Part shown: one piece after another, positions 22,815 to 33,990 of the stretch
Layout of the letters: each line of letters opens with the position of its first letter
Position numbering within the stretch: the first letter of the stretch is position 1
From: Climacium dendroides
Lineage: Eukaryota > Streptophyta > Bryopsida > Hypnales > Climaciaceae
Direction of reading: 5' to 3'
Length of the DNA: 64,000 nucleotides
NCBI GenBank assembly: GCA_950106755.1
Contig: OX467091.1
Span: forward strand, 14,587,538-14,651,537
The notes under the pieces: model-generated
The model's input: the letters and a program-made list of their open reading frames with translations, nothing else
What the model was told of the DNA's origin: nothing
The model's database searches: none
Program-made: the position numbers and the translations under genes

Positions 22815-23539
22815 AGTGACAATTCTCAAGAAGAGTACAAGCAACCGGTGCATTAGATTTACAAGTATTCATAAATTCAACAAAGAGTATTCATGATGTA
22901 AGTTGTTTGTTGCTCTTTTGGCAAAAGGTGAACATGGTTGCTTAGCTATTGGTTGTGAACACAACCCCTTCTATAGGACAAAATCTAAAATATTGCTCTA
23001 TGTTGAAACCTTAAAAACACCCTTGAAAAGTAACTTCTAGACCTTTAGATTCAATATTTTCAACCTAGAATAAAATCACTAAAGTTCAAGCATCATATTG
23101 AAGATTACTATGCCATGACTAATTGAAGGGAAGTCATTTTCGTTGTACCAAAGATCCTCTTTCATTTTAAAATTAAGGTGGTGAAGATTCTAAAGGTTGA
23201 AATGATTGATTTGATAATTGTGATATAGAAAGCTCAAGCTTGGGCTTAGTATTCTACTTGAGACCTCGCTTGAGATCTAAAAAGTCTCTAAAACCCCTCT
23301 AATTTGACACATTGGAGTTTTTATAGAAGCTAACTAAAGACTATTAAGATTTCTTGCAACTAAAGTGAAGAGTTTTATTCTCTTTTCTTATCAACTCTCT
23401 TTTCTTTATATAAGGCTTTATGTGGAGAAGCTTCGTAGAGAAGGTATTGTTATGGTTTATTAAGATAGAGTTGGTAAAACTCATGTACTTTTTGCAGCAC
23501 ATTGATTAAGTTGATTGTTGATTTCTATATGTGTTCATT

Positions 23540-23640
23540 GATATCATATCCACGCTAGTGTACCAAATACTCCAACTTAGTGCATTCATGCCAAGAGTCG
23601 AGTACTTTTTCTACCTCATATTCTACATGATTGTTTATTT
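23540..23640 (-). pseudogene. integrase C-terminal chromodomain
   Basis: The minus strand reads VEYEVEKVLDSWHE, then KLEYLVH, a stop where the conserved Trp would be (TAG for TGG), and RGYDI. This is the consensus chromodomain start (YEVEKILD) and the LVKW-GY core. It defines the element as a chromovirus; the domain is thought to steer integration toward marked chromatin in this class. Confidence 0.75.
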
Positions 23641-23699
23641 TGATAAAAGACAATGGTGGTTGCTTTTTCTGCAAATTTGATTTGTTATGTGGTTCAAGA

Positions 23700-24870
23700 A
23701 GAGAAGCATGGAAAATTGGATGTACCTTCATCAATGTTGGAAGTTCTAATTGGTAGGTGATAGGATCGACTTGTTTGAATGGAAATGGCCTTTGTCAAAA
23801 ATAGTTCAATTTATTGCATAATCGGATAATCTTGATGTTGTGTTGAATGAACCAAACCTTGTTACCAATTTGAAAGAGGGAATTGTTTACGCAATACAAC
23901 TATTGATGTTTTATAATGATTTTGAATTTTTTTGAGATGAAACTTCATAGTTTCTTGAAGCTTCAATAATCTAAAGGCCAAATCTTGAGTTATTGGATTG
24001 TCCATTTGAGAAATATTGAGTAAATCAAATATTGAATGATATCCATAGTTGGCGTAGTTGGCATTTGGCATTTGAATAGTATTGTTGTAGTTACGCAAAT
24101 TCCGTCAAGGTTAAATGTGAGGTCCAATCATCTTGTTGATAGTTGATGGTGCAACGTATGTACTACTCCAAGACTTAATTTATGCGTTTAGGGTGAAAAA
24201 CAGAAGAAAGATTAATTTTCACCTTCAAGGCTTCAAAAAGGGACTTTCAAAATTTGCAAACAAATTGCAGTCCTTAATTTGATACAATATCATCTAATAA
24301 TTCAAGATATTAGTAAATGATGTTGAATAAGAGCCTTGTTATTTCTTCACTAGTCTTTTTGCATGGAGTAAAATGTGTCATTTTTATGAATTGATTTACA
24401 ATTATGCACATAGAGTCAAAGGATTTCGATGGAGGTAAATTTGTAGTAAAATCTATAGAGATTGAAGACCATGATTGCTTTGGAATGGGTAATGGTTGGA
24501 GAAGTTTGTGTAGTCAATGCTGTAGGTTCTTTGATCTTAAACAAGTGTCATTAAAGAGCACAAAATTTTTAACAACCATCTACATTTGAAGCCATCAAAA
24601 ATCTCTTCACTTAAGTTTTAATATTTTATTGAACCTAAAATATTAAGCAATAGGAAAATCATGTTAAGCTTGGAGAACATAAAGACGCAAAAGACACTTT
24701 GAAATATACAAGCATTCTTCAAAATATAAGAGGCTGTCTACCAACTTAAAATTATTGCCACCATAATGAGATCGACACTTGATGTTAAGAACTAAGGGGT
24801 CCAAAGTTGAAGCTCTATAAATTTGGGCAAGGAACGAAGAATCAATTGGCATTGCCAAAGTTGTCACACA
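23700..24870 (-). pseudogene. integrase remnant
   Basis: At 24867-24664 the minus strand gives FKLVDSLLYFEECLYI and LLRLYVLQA, the region just before the integrase zinc finger. Farther on come IDFTTNLPPSKSFDSICVIV and FIKMTHFTP (catalytic core, about 24470-24370), and near 23760-23700 LELPTLMKVHPIFHASLLEP, the usual GAP-like tail. Several stop codons interrupt it. Confidence 0.75.
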
Positions 24871-25134
24871 AAGCTAAATTGTACAACCTTAAGAAGAATT
24901 GTTGGTTGTATATCATTTTTCTTTCTTTGAATATCAAATATAATCTCTAAAACAAGGTATTTGATAATTTTGTTGTTTTTTGAAATGGTATGTAATGATG
25001 AAGTTGAAGCATGATAATGACATGTTTTAACGAGCTTAATGTCAATTCAAAATGCGAGTAGATATGAAACATTTAAAATTTTTGTGATTTATATATACAA
25101 TCACTTGATGTGACACACTTTTAAATAAGTGATG

Positions 25135-26057
25135 TCATTTTAAAAAAAAATTCATAATAGCAAAAAGCTCCTTATCGTGAATTTTGTAATTGATCTCTAT
25201 AGTTGAATTTTTTTTCAAATAAAATGCAATTGTATGAAGTCTACTTTCTTCTTCCATTTGCAAGAGGATTGTTTCTAATACAAAATTTAAAACATCCGTT
25301 TTCATATAGAATGGTTTGACAAAGTCTAAATGGATCAAGATTAGGGCTATTGTAAAAATTGACTTCAATTGTTGAAAAGTTTTTTCTGCTTCTAGTCTTC
25401 AATTTAGATTGTTCTTGCATGTTAGCTAAGTTATTGGTGCCGCTACTTGTGAATAGTTTTTTTTATGAAGATTCGATAGAAGTTCACAAATCCAAGAAAG
25501 CATTGTAGATTGCATATAGTTTGAGGATTTGACCAGTTCGTGATAGCTTGAATCTTCTTTAGATCCATTAATAATCCTTTATTGGAAATGATGTATCCGA
25601 GAATTTTCACTTGTAGTTGATGAAATACACATTTTTCAAATTTAGCATATAATTCCGGATCTCATAGTTTTTATAGTACAAGTTTTACATGTCTTTCATG
25701 TTCTTCAACATTCATGAAATAAATTAGAATATTGGCAAGATAACATATGACAAATTCATCAAAAAACTTGAAGACATTATTCATCAAATGCTGAGAGATG
25801 GTTGTTGCATTTGTAAATCCAAATGGCATGACATTGTATTTAAAATGTCCATATCTTGTTCAAAATGTTGTTTTCTATTTGTCCCTTTTTTGTATGTGCA
25901 CCAAATTATATGCTCTATAGAAGTCAATCTTAGTGTAGATTTTGACTTGTTTAACTTGATTGAGAAGTCTAGAGATTAATAACAAAGTGTATTGATTTTT
26001 TAGCATTATTTTATTCATGTCGTGATAGTCCACACACATCTGTACGAGCATCTGCAA
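25135..26057 (-). pseudogene. reverse transcriptase and RNase H remnant
   Basis: The minus strand begins with MCVDYHDMNKIMLKNQYTLL and KIDFYRAYNLVHI, the first RT blocks. At about 25752-25727 the YLDD catalytic box reads YLAN, so both active-site Asp codons are lost. At 25368-25135 the RNase H block gives KPFYMKTDVLNFVLETILLQ and FYLKK, then YKIHDKELFAIM. Frameshifts and stops lie between these blocks. Confidence 0.85.
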
Positions 26058-26492
26058 AGAACCATCTTTTTCTTAATAAAAAGGATTGGCATTCCTATTG
26101 GAGATTTGGAATATCAATCAAAATTCTTTGCAAGATTTTCGTTGATATAATCCCTTCACGCTAAAAGTTTGTTCTATACTAAATTGTAGATTGAACCAAG
26201 TGGTGGTAGGTCTCCATCTTAAAGACCAATGGTACATTCATATGGTCAATATTCTAGTAAAATGTCAATATTCTTCTTATCAAATACATCTCCAAATTCT
26301 TTATATTGAAGTGAAATATTTGATGAAGTCTTGCTTTATTCACGCACTAATGTTGTGTTGATAATATAACGGTCAACATTTTTTTGTTGCTTTTATAAAA
26401 GTTTTGGCTCCAATAAATAGGCTTGACAATTGAAGGTTTTGAAGAGGATTCTATCACAAGAATTTCTAAAAACATAATAGGCTTCATGACTT

Positions 26493-27112
26493 TCAGTTTA
26501 CAAACAGATTATATTTTTCGAGCCAAAAAAGCCCTAAAATCATAAGATTAGATGGGATTTTGATAATATTGAATACAATTGTACTTCTATTCCCCTTAAA
26601 TAAAACCTTTAATGACTTAGTTTTATGAGTGATATCCTCCAAGGATAAGGCTTGATCGTCTATTTCCTTTACATCTACAAGTTTTGGCTTTTTGATTAAA
26701 GACATCTTATAAAATTCTGTAAATTCTTCATTTAAAAAACAAGTTAAAGCTTTAAAATCTAATAGAGCTTGAATTCATAACTTCTTCTTGGGGCCCAAAT
26801 ATAGAGATATAATAAAACAATGAGAAGGTTGGGAAGGAAAGTGAGGACTTGGGTTTGTCTATAAAATAGAAAGCTCAAATTACACAATCCCTATTATAGT
26901 TAAGCATCCTTGTTTTTCAATATGCTTATATTTCTTGTCTCAATAAAGCATTGTTTTTGTTTCTTGTGATAATTGATTGTTTTATGGCCAAAGTCTCCAC
27001 AATATAGATATAGACCTTCATCAAGATGCCATTTCTTCTCTTGTGTGCTAAGTGGTCTAAATTGTACTATATTGATTTGTATGTCTTTTGGGCCTTGAGA
27101 ATGTATACTCAT
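26493..27112 (-). pseudogene. gag zinc knuckle and protease remnants
   Basis: At 27112-26900 the minus strand has the degenerate zinc knuckle GLYLYCGDFGHKTINYHK; the first Cys is now Tyr. At 26705-26493 it has the end of the protease and linker, LPSNLMILGLFWLEKYN in the PSNLMILGLFWLEKYN part matching the family ILG-PWL-KHNP motif. Capsid sequence should lie between 27900 and 27120 but is too decayed to define. Confidence 0.7.
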
Positions 27113-28150
27113 GACATGTGTTGCCTTAATTATTAGCGAAAGATTTGCTTGTAATGTTGGCGCAACTCTAAATTGTCAATCTTGACGTCTTTTAAATAAT
27201 TGGTTGTTGCATCTTATTGGTTGGTTTATTGCTTCATTTAGTGTTTGAGGATTAGGAAACAATAAAAATAAATCCTTCACCTCATTTCTTAAACCCCACT
27301 GAAATTAGCTCATAAGTACTTCTTTATCCTAGTTGATGTTGCAAATAAGTTGTTAAAATTTAGAGGCATACAATCAAGCCAAGTGTAGTCCTTGTTGCTA
27401 AGAAAGGATCTTGATTGTTGTCCAACTATTCTTGTTATGTTTTCCAAATGTCTCAACGAAAGTTGTTAAGAATCTTTTGAAGTTGCTTAAATTGAAGATC
27501 TTGTCTTGAATAGGGACACAAACCAAGATAAAGCTTGTCCAATAAGCAAAGTTCCAACAAAGCCTATTCTTGATTTATTTGTTGAATATTGCTAAAGATA
27601 GAAAGCAATGATGAATTGAATTTGATTTAGAAATCGTCAAAATTATGATCAACAACTATCAAATTTATTGGGAACACTAATCTGTGGCTCCTTTGTAGTT
27701 GCAATATTTGAACACTAAGTAGGTAAACTTGTTATTAGAGTTGAAGTGAGTGGCATAGATTAAAATGCTTCAACTGCTCTAGTATTTGTGTTGACCTTAA
27801 AAACAAAGTCTTCAGAAATATTTATCCTCATAGACAAAGAATCAATGGCCTTCAAGATAAGATCTAATTTTAATTCTATCATATTAATAGCTTCACTTCT
27901 TGTCATTTTGATTCACTCATCAGGTAAACAGAAAGAATTGACCTAATAGACAAACACCAATTTAGAGATGGATAATTCACAATGTCTAAATGTTAAGGTT
28001 GCTTTCAAAAAAGGCGGTAGTCCATATACAATCAATAAAAAAACTTTCTTGAAAAAAAATATTACTAGTTTACAAGAGGGTAATCCACAACTTTTAAGTA
28101 TTTGGTATTTTCAAGAAGAGGGATAATCCGCATTCAACCAAGAAAACCAA

Positions 28151-28162
28151 GCTCTAACATTA
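28151..28162 (-). other. degenerate primer-binding site
   Basis: The minus strand reads TAATGTTAGAGC followed by TTGG, close to the TGGTATCAGAGC primer site complementary to initiator methionine tRNA used by many plant retrotransposons. It lies just inside the 5' LTR. The match is imperfect. Confidence 0.4.
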
Positions 28163-28164
28163 GT

Positions 28165-28630
28165 TTTCACTTTGATTTTGTCAATAACTAGTATAGTGAA
28201 ATTTGAACTAAACTAACATACTATTCATTTACTCAAGAATAAAAAAATAGAATTTTGCAAGGCAAAAATTGAAGGTCAGTTTCGACAAACTATAATGGAC
28301 TCAAGGGATACAAGACAAGATAAGAGAACTTTTCAATAACAAGATTTAATATTGAAGTTCTAGAGTACAATACTAAAGTTAGAACCACAAATAAAATCCA
28401 AGAGTTATATTAAAGAGAGCAAGAGTACAAAGAACAAGGCCTCTAATCTAGAATTAAGGATGAGAACTATGAAACAAGGCATTAGAGTGAGTTGTCAAGA
28501 CTAAGAAACCTCTCAATCTCAACTTCTATATATACTAAGTTACTTCCACAAGCTTGGAAGCTTCTAAAACTACTTCTACCAAATACACAGCTTCTTTAGA
28601 AGCTACCATAGTCATTTGTCATCTGTGACA
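28165..28630 (-). repeat. 5' LTR of the chromovirus
   Basis: On the minus strand it starts TGTCACAGATGACAAATGAC at 28630 and runs to about 28165, next to the degenerate primer-binding site, for a length near 465 bases. The aligned part matches the 3' LTR with substitutions and a deletion in the AAGCTT-rich section. Confidence 0.75.
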
Positions 28631-29269
28631 AAATCAAATAAAACAATTGAATTTTGTACTAATTCAAGCATGCGTCACAAGACAAAAATATCTACTTCAA
28701 TCATGCCTCCCATTTTTTATTAATCCCCAAAACTTCAAAGTCATGAAATGGTCTTTTTAGAATTTTGAATAATTTTTTATTATGCCAAATTTTGTTGTAA
28801 TTTTTTGAATTTTTTTGAAAGTAAGAGAATGTATTAATTTTTACAGCGTACAATTAATATTTCATTCAATACATGAGAGAAAAAATTATACCTTCCTAAA
28901 CACAAAATACTTAAGCTCCAACAATGAATAGAAAATCAAATTTTGTCTTTTTTACTTCATTTCTCATAGAATATATTTATAACTACAAAGAATGATTTGT
29001 TTCATATACTGTACATTGGGGTCAAGTTCGTAAGACCCCATACAAAATATTTTCTTTTTGGTCAAATATCTATTTCGTTATCCACTTTTAGAATTTATAA
29101 GTTTTGAATTATTTGTGGATTGTAGTACAAGGCACCATAGCTTAGCTACACTACACACTTACTAATTCAATTTTTCCTAAATTTTGTGAGACCGCAAGTG
29201 GGGCTTTAACTATAGTATTTTTGGTGGCTTTATTACAATCAACAATTAGTCTTCAGTGCTACAAGTTTA
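28631..29269. other. AT-rich spacer between two elements
   Basis: No gene or recognisable element is seen between the 5' LTR of the chromovirus and the CACTA-ended element that begins at 29270. The sequence is AT-rich without long open frames. Confidence 0.5.
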
Positions 29270-29744
29270 CATTACAACAATGGCAGTATTTTATGACTGC
29301 AGAATTATGACTGAGGATGACTGGCGACTGCTTGCAGTCATATTCTTGAAGGCCAACACTTTGGGGAGAAATATGACTGCAAAATATGACTACCAGTCAT
29401 TTTTACGCCTTGTACTTCACAAGTGTATACTATACGGCCATTAGGAATACCAAAGTACTTCATAGGGAACGTAGGGAACATGTTTGGGAACCTTGAGTCA
29501 TATTATCAATTATATTTTCATAATAGTGAATTTTTTTTTGGGCAATTCAAGAAAAATACGGACAATTCTAAAAAAAATATAAATAAACCATCATTTAAAA
29601 TTTTGAAATCCTAGTCACCTACTTTTTTCGGATTTTGAATCCTAGTCACCATTTTTTTAGTGTTTTGAGACCCTAGCCATTATTTTTTAGGGTTTTAGAA
29701 CCCTAGCCGCCACTTTTTAGGGTTTTGAAACTTTAGCCGTCACT

Positions 29745-30310
29745 TCTTGTGGTTCTTCTTCTTTGCCTTCTATTGTCTCTTAGCTCTCATTTGTTGTTAC
29801 TTTTTGTTGCATCTCAATTCTTGTTTCTTATTGCTCTTTACTTCATGTTTCTTGTTTCTTATTGTTGCATCTAAATTCTTTTTTTCTTTTGCATTTGAAC
29901 TCTTTCTTCTTTTTAGTTCTTGTTTTGTAGTTCTTGCTTCTTATTTCTTTTTGTTGCATCTACACTCTCATTTCTTGTTGTTTCTTGTTATGTCTTAGTT
30001 GGTGCTTTTTGTTTCTTCTTGTGTCTTAATTGTTGCTTTTTATTTCCTCTTCTGTCTTAATTGTTACTTTATGTTGTGTTTTAGTTGTTGTTTCTTGTTT
30101 TGTGTTTCTTCTTGCATTTTAGTTGTTGTTTCTTGTTTCTTGTTTCTTGTTATGTCTTAGTTGTTATTTCTTGTTTCTTGTTGTGTCTTAGTTGTTGCTT
30201 CTTGTTTCTTGTTGTGTCTTAGTTGTTGCTTCTTATTTCTTGTTGCATCTTAACTTTTACTTCTTGTTATTTCTTAATACTTATCTTTTTTTTCTTGTTT
30301 CCTCCATCAT
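29745..30310 (+). repeat. pyrimidine-rich degenerate tandem repeat
   Basis: The plus strand is built from permutations of TTGTTTCTTGTT, GTGTCTTAGTTGTTGCTTC and TTGCATCTAA-like words, with almost no A on long stretches. The strand asymmetry is strong. It lies within the CACTA-ended element and upstream of an AG that could act as a splice acceptor at 30434. Confidence 0.7.
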
Positions 30311-30433
30311 CAATCTTATTCTTCCTATCCTAAACTTGAGCTACATATTTTGTGTTGTTATAAGCCTTCGAAGGTTGAGCTTTGTTGTTCAATCACTAAA
30401 AATTAACCTCTCATTTCTTTAATTGTATATGCA

Positions 30434-30532
30434 GGCACCAAAAGTTGAAACAAAGACATTGGAGGCTACTTACAACCCAATGAAACCATCTTCACATTAT
30501 TGTAAGGATTGTAGGCCTTATTGGATTGTGTG
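30434..30532 (+). other. exon-like fragment inside the CACTA-ended element
   Basis: After a splice-acceptor-like TATATGCAG, the plus strand is open for about 30 codons, reading APKVETKTLEATYNPMKPSS and ending in a TGA near 30530. A related sequence (ACATTGGAGGTTGAAATGAA) is at about 56484 in the second element. It may be the last exon of a transposase or captured gene. No family is recognised. Confidence 0.3.
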
Positions 30533-30784
30533 AATGATTCATTGTAATATATATATTTTGTATTAGTGACTAATAAATGTCAATGAAGATAGTTGTATTT
30601 GTTCTTGCATTCTCTTTCTTTAATATGATTATCTCTCATACATCTCTAAAATCATATATTATGTATTCATTTTTAATTGCATGAGACTTTTTATTCAATT
30701 GTCAAATCATCTTGATGTATGATAGTTATATATCATGTCCATTTAAAATGCATTAAAAATGTGATTGTAGTTAGTAATATGACT

Positions 30785-31310
30785 AACAAGAGTCGTATTC
30801 TACATCATTAAAAAATATGACTCATGAGAATCATTTTTCACATTAACAAGAACATGACTCACCGCAATTATATTCCACATTACTGCAAAATATGACTCAC
30901 CACAATCATATTCTATGTTACTACAAAATATGACTGATCGCAGTCATATTCCATATCACTGCAAAAAATAACTGACCGCAGTTATATTACATGTCATATT
31001 TCACATCACTGCAAAATATAACTCATCACAGTCATATTTCACATTACTGCAAAATATGACTCCCCGCAGTCATATTCCATGTTACTACAAAATATGACTC
31101 ACCGCAGTTATATTCCATGTCACTACAAAATATGACTCATCGCAATCATATTCCATGTTACTGCAAAATATGACTCACCACAGTCATATTCCACGTCATC
31201 AAAAAATATGACTCATCGTAGTCATATTCCACGTCATAAAAAAATATGACTCATCGCAGTCATATTCCACGTCATCAAAAAATATGACTCGATACAGTCG
31301 TATTCCACAT
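30785..31310. repeat. 38-bp tandem hairpin array, copy 1
   Basis: About 13 units follow the pattern ATATGACTCACCGCAGTCAT then ATTCCACATCACTGCAAA. In each unit ATATGACT and AGTCATAT are reverse complements around a six-base spacer, so every unit can fold alone. Units differ by single changes, especially at the CA(C/T)CGC spacer and the CATCA/GTCAC linker. Two units read GCAAAATATAACT instead of TATGACT. The same unit occurs at 56800-57320. Confidence 0.85.
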
Positions 31311-31594
31311 AGGATTTTTTTATTTGCCCAGGCAACCTAAGAAAAAGTCAAATCCCCCCTAGGATAGTCAAAGTATATGCCTAGTTGGCGTACTATGGCT
31401 AAAAATGGGTATTTATATCCCCCAATCCATATAACTACCAATATGACTGATGTCTGAAGCGACTGCTTTTAAACGACTAGAGTCAGTCATATTCCGAGTC
31501 ATCTACAGTGATTTCTGCGTGAGTCATATTTTTTGATTTTACGACTCACTGCAGTCATATTTTGCAGTCATAAAACACTGCTTTTTTTGTAGTG

Positions 31595-32800
31595 TTAGGA
31601 CTTTCAAACACGACTTTATTTTTCATCATTTTTTTTTCAGATTTCATATTATTTTCATTAATATTTTCTACAATGTTTGTATACACCATGTTATAATTTT
31701 TGAAAATTTCATTTCATGCCCTATTTATTTATTTTTTGATTTATTTTTTAATAAATCTAACCCGAGTGTAGGCTCAAGTGTAGGGGATTTGAATTCATGA
31801 TGTAAAAATTATGAAGAGTCTTGTTTATCAAATAGTTAGGGCATTATCTAAAAAAATGACAAAAAAGATTTGTTTCTAAATTCAATTTTTACAATTTCTA
31901 AAACACAAGATCATCCATTATTGTGCATTAGATGTTCTAATCTTCACACCATTAGGATTGACATGCTATAATTTCATTTTAAAAATATTAATATTTAATT
32001 TTTCTTCCCATATTGCATTTATTTTGGCTTAATAAAAAAATTAAGAATGTAAAATATTAAAAAATAAAATAAATTCTAGACGATTAATTTGATTCTCTGC
32101 TCTAAAATTTAAACCTCCAAGCTCTGTAGCGCTAAAATATTTAAGTTTAGTGGATTCAAAGTCAAAATCCTTACAAAGCAAGGTTAGAAATTTTTTTTTC
32201 CACTTTGAATGGTTTATATCTACAATCTACTGCAATCTACAAATTAACAAAGAGTAGTCACAAAATACAAAACTACCTACTTCTAAATAGGAACCACATT
32301 TTTCCATTTATCTACCATAGTGATAAAATTGAAAATTTTTCGATGTCAAATTTTTGATTTAGGATGACTAATTTAGATAGTCATGCTTCGTAAGGCAAGG
32401 GGGCTATAAAACACCCATTTAAGAGTTGAAAATTAATTTGGGGAGATAAAACTACTTGAAATATCTTTTGGTAAAATTTCCGTGAAAGACAAATGAAATT
32501 GGCATCTAAATCAAGCCATTTCATATGTTTTGGAGCTTGGTGGAATTCATTAAGAATTTTTGAAGTTGAAATGCAATGGTCACTGAAAGCATCTTGCCTC
32601 TTAAAGTAAATTTGATTTGAACAATTGTTGATATAATAAAAAAGTCAAACATGTACACGTAATGCACATTTAAAGAGGTGGATACTTTTAGAGCTTGAGC
32701 ACTTTATGAACCTCCTACCACAAATCTCATCCAAGTGTTATTAGCTTTATTAAACTAATAAACTAGCAACGAATGAATCAACGAATGAGATTTCGTCAGC
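31595..32800. other. AT-rich intergenic DNA
   Basis: No gene, terminal repeat or tandem array is recognised. The stretch ends abruptly at about 32805 where GC content jumps. Confidence 0.5.
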
Positions 32801-32804
32801 TCAT

Positions 32805-33250
32805 CCAGGGCCCGCAATGAAAAGGCGAAAAGCCCCCCACTCATGCACCGCAGCCCCCTGAGTGGGTGGGCTTGCAAAAGGACACCCGAATGATTCCCTA
32901 CCGCACCAACACCCCGGGCCCCGGTACCTCGGTATCCCCCCGGTACCCCGCCCTCCAAGATGCCGACCACGGCCACCCCCCAACCCACGTGGACCTTCCC
33001 CCGCACCCCCCGAGTCCACCTCACCCGTGAACGGGTCGCCGCCCATCACAGTCGCCCCTCTCAGCACTCCACCTCCCCTCTCGCCTCGGCTCCCGAATCA
33101 GCGCGGCACCAACTTCGCGCGTCGGGCGCAGAGATGGAGCCGGGCAGTGGTGCATCAGAACCCCATGCACCGGCATCCCATCCCACTTGAGCTCAAGTAC
33201 CATTCCGAACTTTCCCCCATTCTAATCCTCGTTCAATTCTACATTCGCCG
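32805..33250. other. GC-rich island upstream of the Kir-like gene
   Basis: Roughly 440 bases are strongly C-rich on the plus strand, in sharp contrast to the AT-rich DNA just to the left. Open frames run through it in several frames on both strands, as expected from composition alone. One plus frame is Pro-rich, and two minus frames are Gly-rich. No protein family is recognised. It may be a promoter-linked island of the downstream gene or an insertion of foreign base composition. Confidence 0.5.
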
Positions 33251-33276
33251 GGCTGAACCGAAGGGTTTCAGCTTTT

Positions 33277-33990
33277 AGCTCAGATCGTCGTCGCAATTTG
33301 AGCTTTGGAGGAGGCATTTTGAAAGCTTGAAGCAAGCATTTGAAGGTTGGAGGCTGAGGACCCGAGGGCTGATGCTGGTATCTGACGGTTTCAAGGAATC
33401 TCGCGAGGAATTTGAAGTGGTCGGAGCTAGGGTTTGGGAAGCGAGGTTTGAAGGAGGCATCTGAAGGTTTGAAGGAGGCAACTGAGGTTTGAAGGAGTTT
33501 TTGCGAGGAATTTTGAGTGGTTGGAGCTGGGATTTGGGGAGGGTTTCCACTTTTAGCTCAGATCGTCGGTTTAGCTTGCCTTTGAGAAGCGTGTATCGAG
33601 GTTGGAAGAAGACGTCTGAAAGATTGAATTAAGGTATACGAAAGTTTGGAGCAGGCATTTGAAGGTTTAGTGCAGGTTTCTGAAGGATTGAAGGAGGAAT
33701 TGAGAGTGGTCGGTGATAGGGTTTGGGAGAGGCTTGCTTGCACGGGTTCGACTTGTCATCCATTCAATTCCCCTCGTGCCGTCCCGAATTCCCTCCACGC
33801 TCACAGATTCTCCGCTTCCCCACGGTTTGAACTTTCAGCTCTGATCGTCGTCGCTTCTCGCGAAATTGACAATTTGTATCGGGTTTCCAAGGAGGCATCT
33901 GAAAGCTTGAAGCCGATATTTGATCGTTTGAAGGGAGTTTTCGCGAGGCATTTCGAGTGGTGGGAGCTAGGGTTCCGGGAGGCTTGCCCG
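33277..33990 (+). repeat. three-copy tandem repeat in the leader of the Kir-like gene
   Basis: Three units of about 280 bases start at TAGCTCAGATCGTCG (33277), TAGCTCAGATCGTCGG (33554) and CAGCTCTGATCGTCGTCGC (33836). Each continues with GAGGCAT(C/T)TGAA-like and GCTTGAAG-like words and ends in GGAGCTAGGGTTTGGGA or a variant. The third copy runs into the open frame that leads to the Kir-like coding sequence. Confidence 0.75.

Larger units (their letters stand above)
22343..28630 (-). mobile_element. Ty3/gypsy chromovirus, decayed
   Basis: This roughly 6.3-kb LTR retrotransposon lies on the minus strand. In element order it has a 5' LTR (to 28630), a primer-binding-like site near 28151, gag with a zinc knuckle (about 27050), protease (about 26520), reverse transcriptase (26060-25480), RNase H (25370-25135), integrase (about 24870-23860), a chromodomain (about 23640-23540), a polypurine tract at 22814-22801 and a 3' LTR. 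The order protease-RT-RNase H-integrase and the terminal chromodomain place it among Ty3/gypsy chromoviruses. Many stops and a broken RT active site show it is inactive. The LTRs differ visibly, so the insertion is old. Confidence 0.88.
29270..31594. mobile_element. CACTA-ended non-autonomous element with hairpin array (TSD TTA)
   Basis: The right end reads CAGTCATAAAACACTGC...TTTGTAGTG. The left end, CATTACAACAATGGCAGT followed by ATTTTATGACTGCAG, is its inverted partner with one change in the CACTA start. TTA flanks both sides. Inside, in order, are a left subterminal region with TATGACTGC words, a pyrimidine-rich tandem region (about 29745-30310), an exon-like fragment (about 30434-30532), and a tandem array of 38-base hairpin units (about 30785-31310). 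No transposase is visible. A partly homologous right half occurs at about 56400-57622. Confidence 0.85.

Noticed and set aside
30785..31310. CRISPR-like regular repeat array
   Set aside because: The unit is a 38-base tandem repeat without unique spacers, in a plant transposon; it is not a CRISPR.
32755..33278. Long overlapping frames in the GC-rich island
   Set aside because: They are open in several frames on both strands because stop codons are rare at this composition; Pro- and Gly-rich products are typical of such artefacts.
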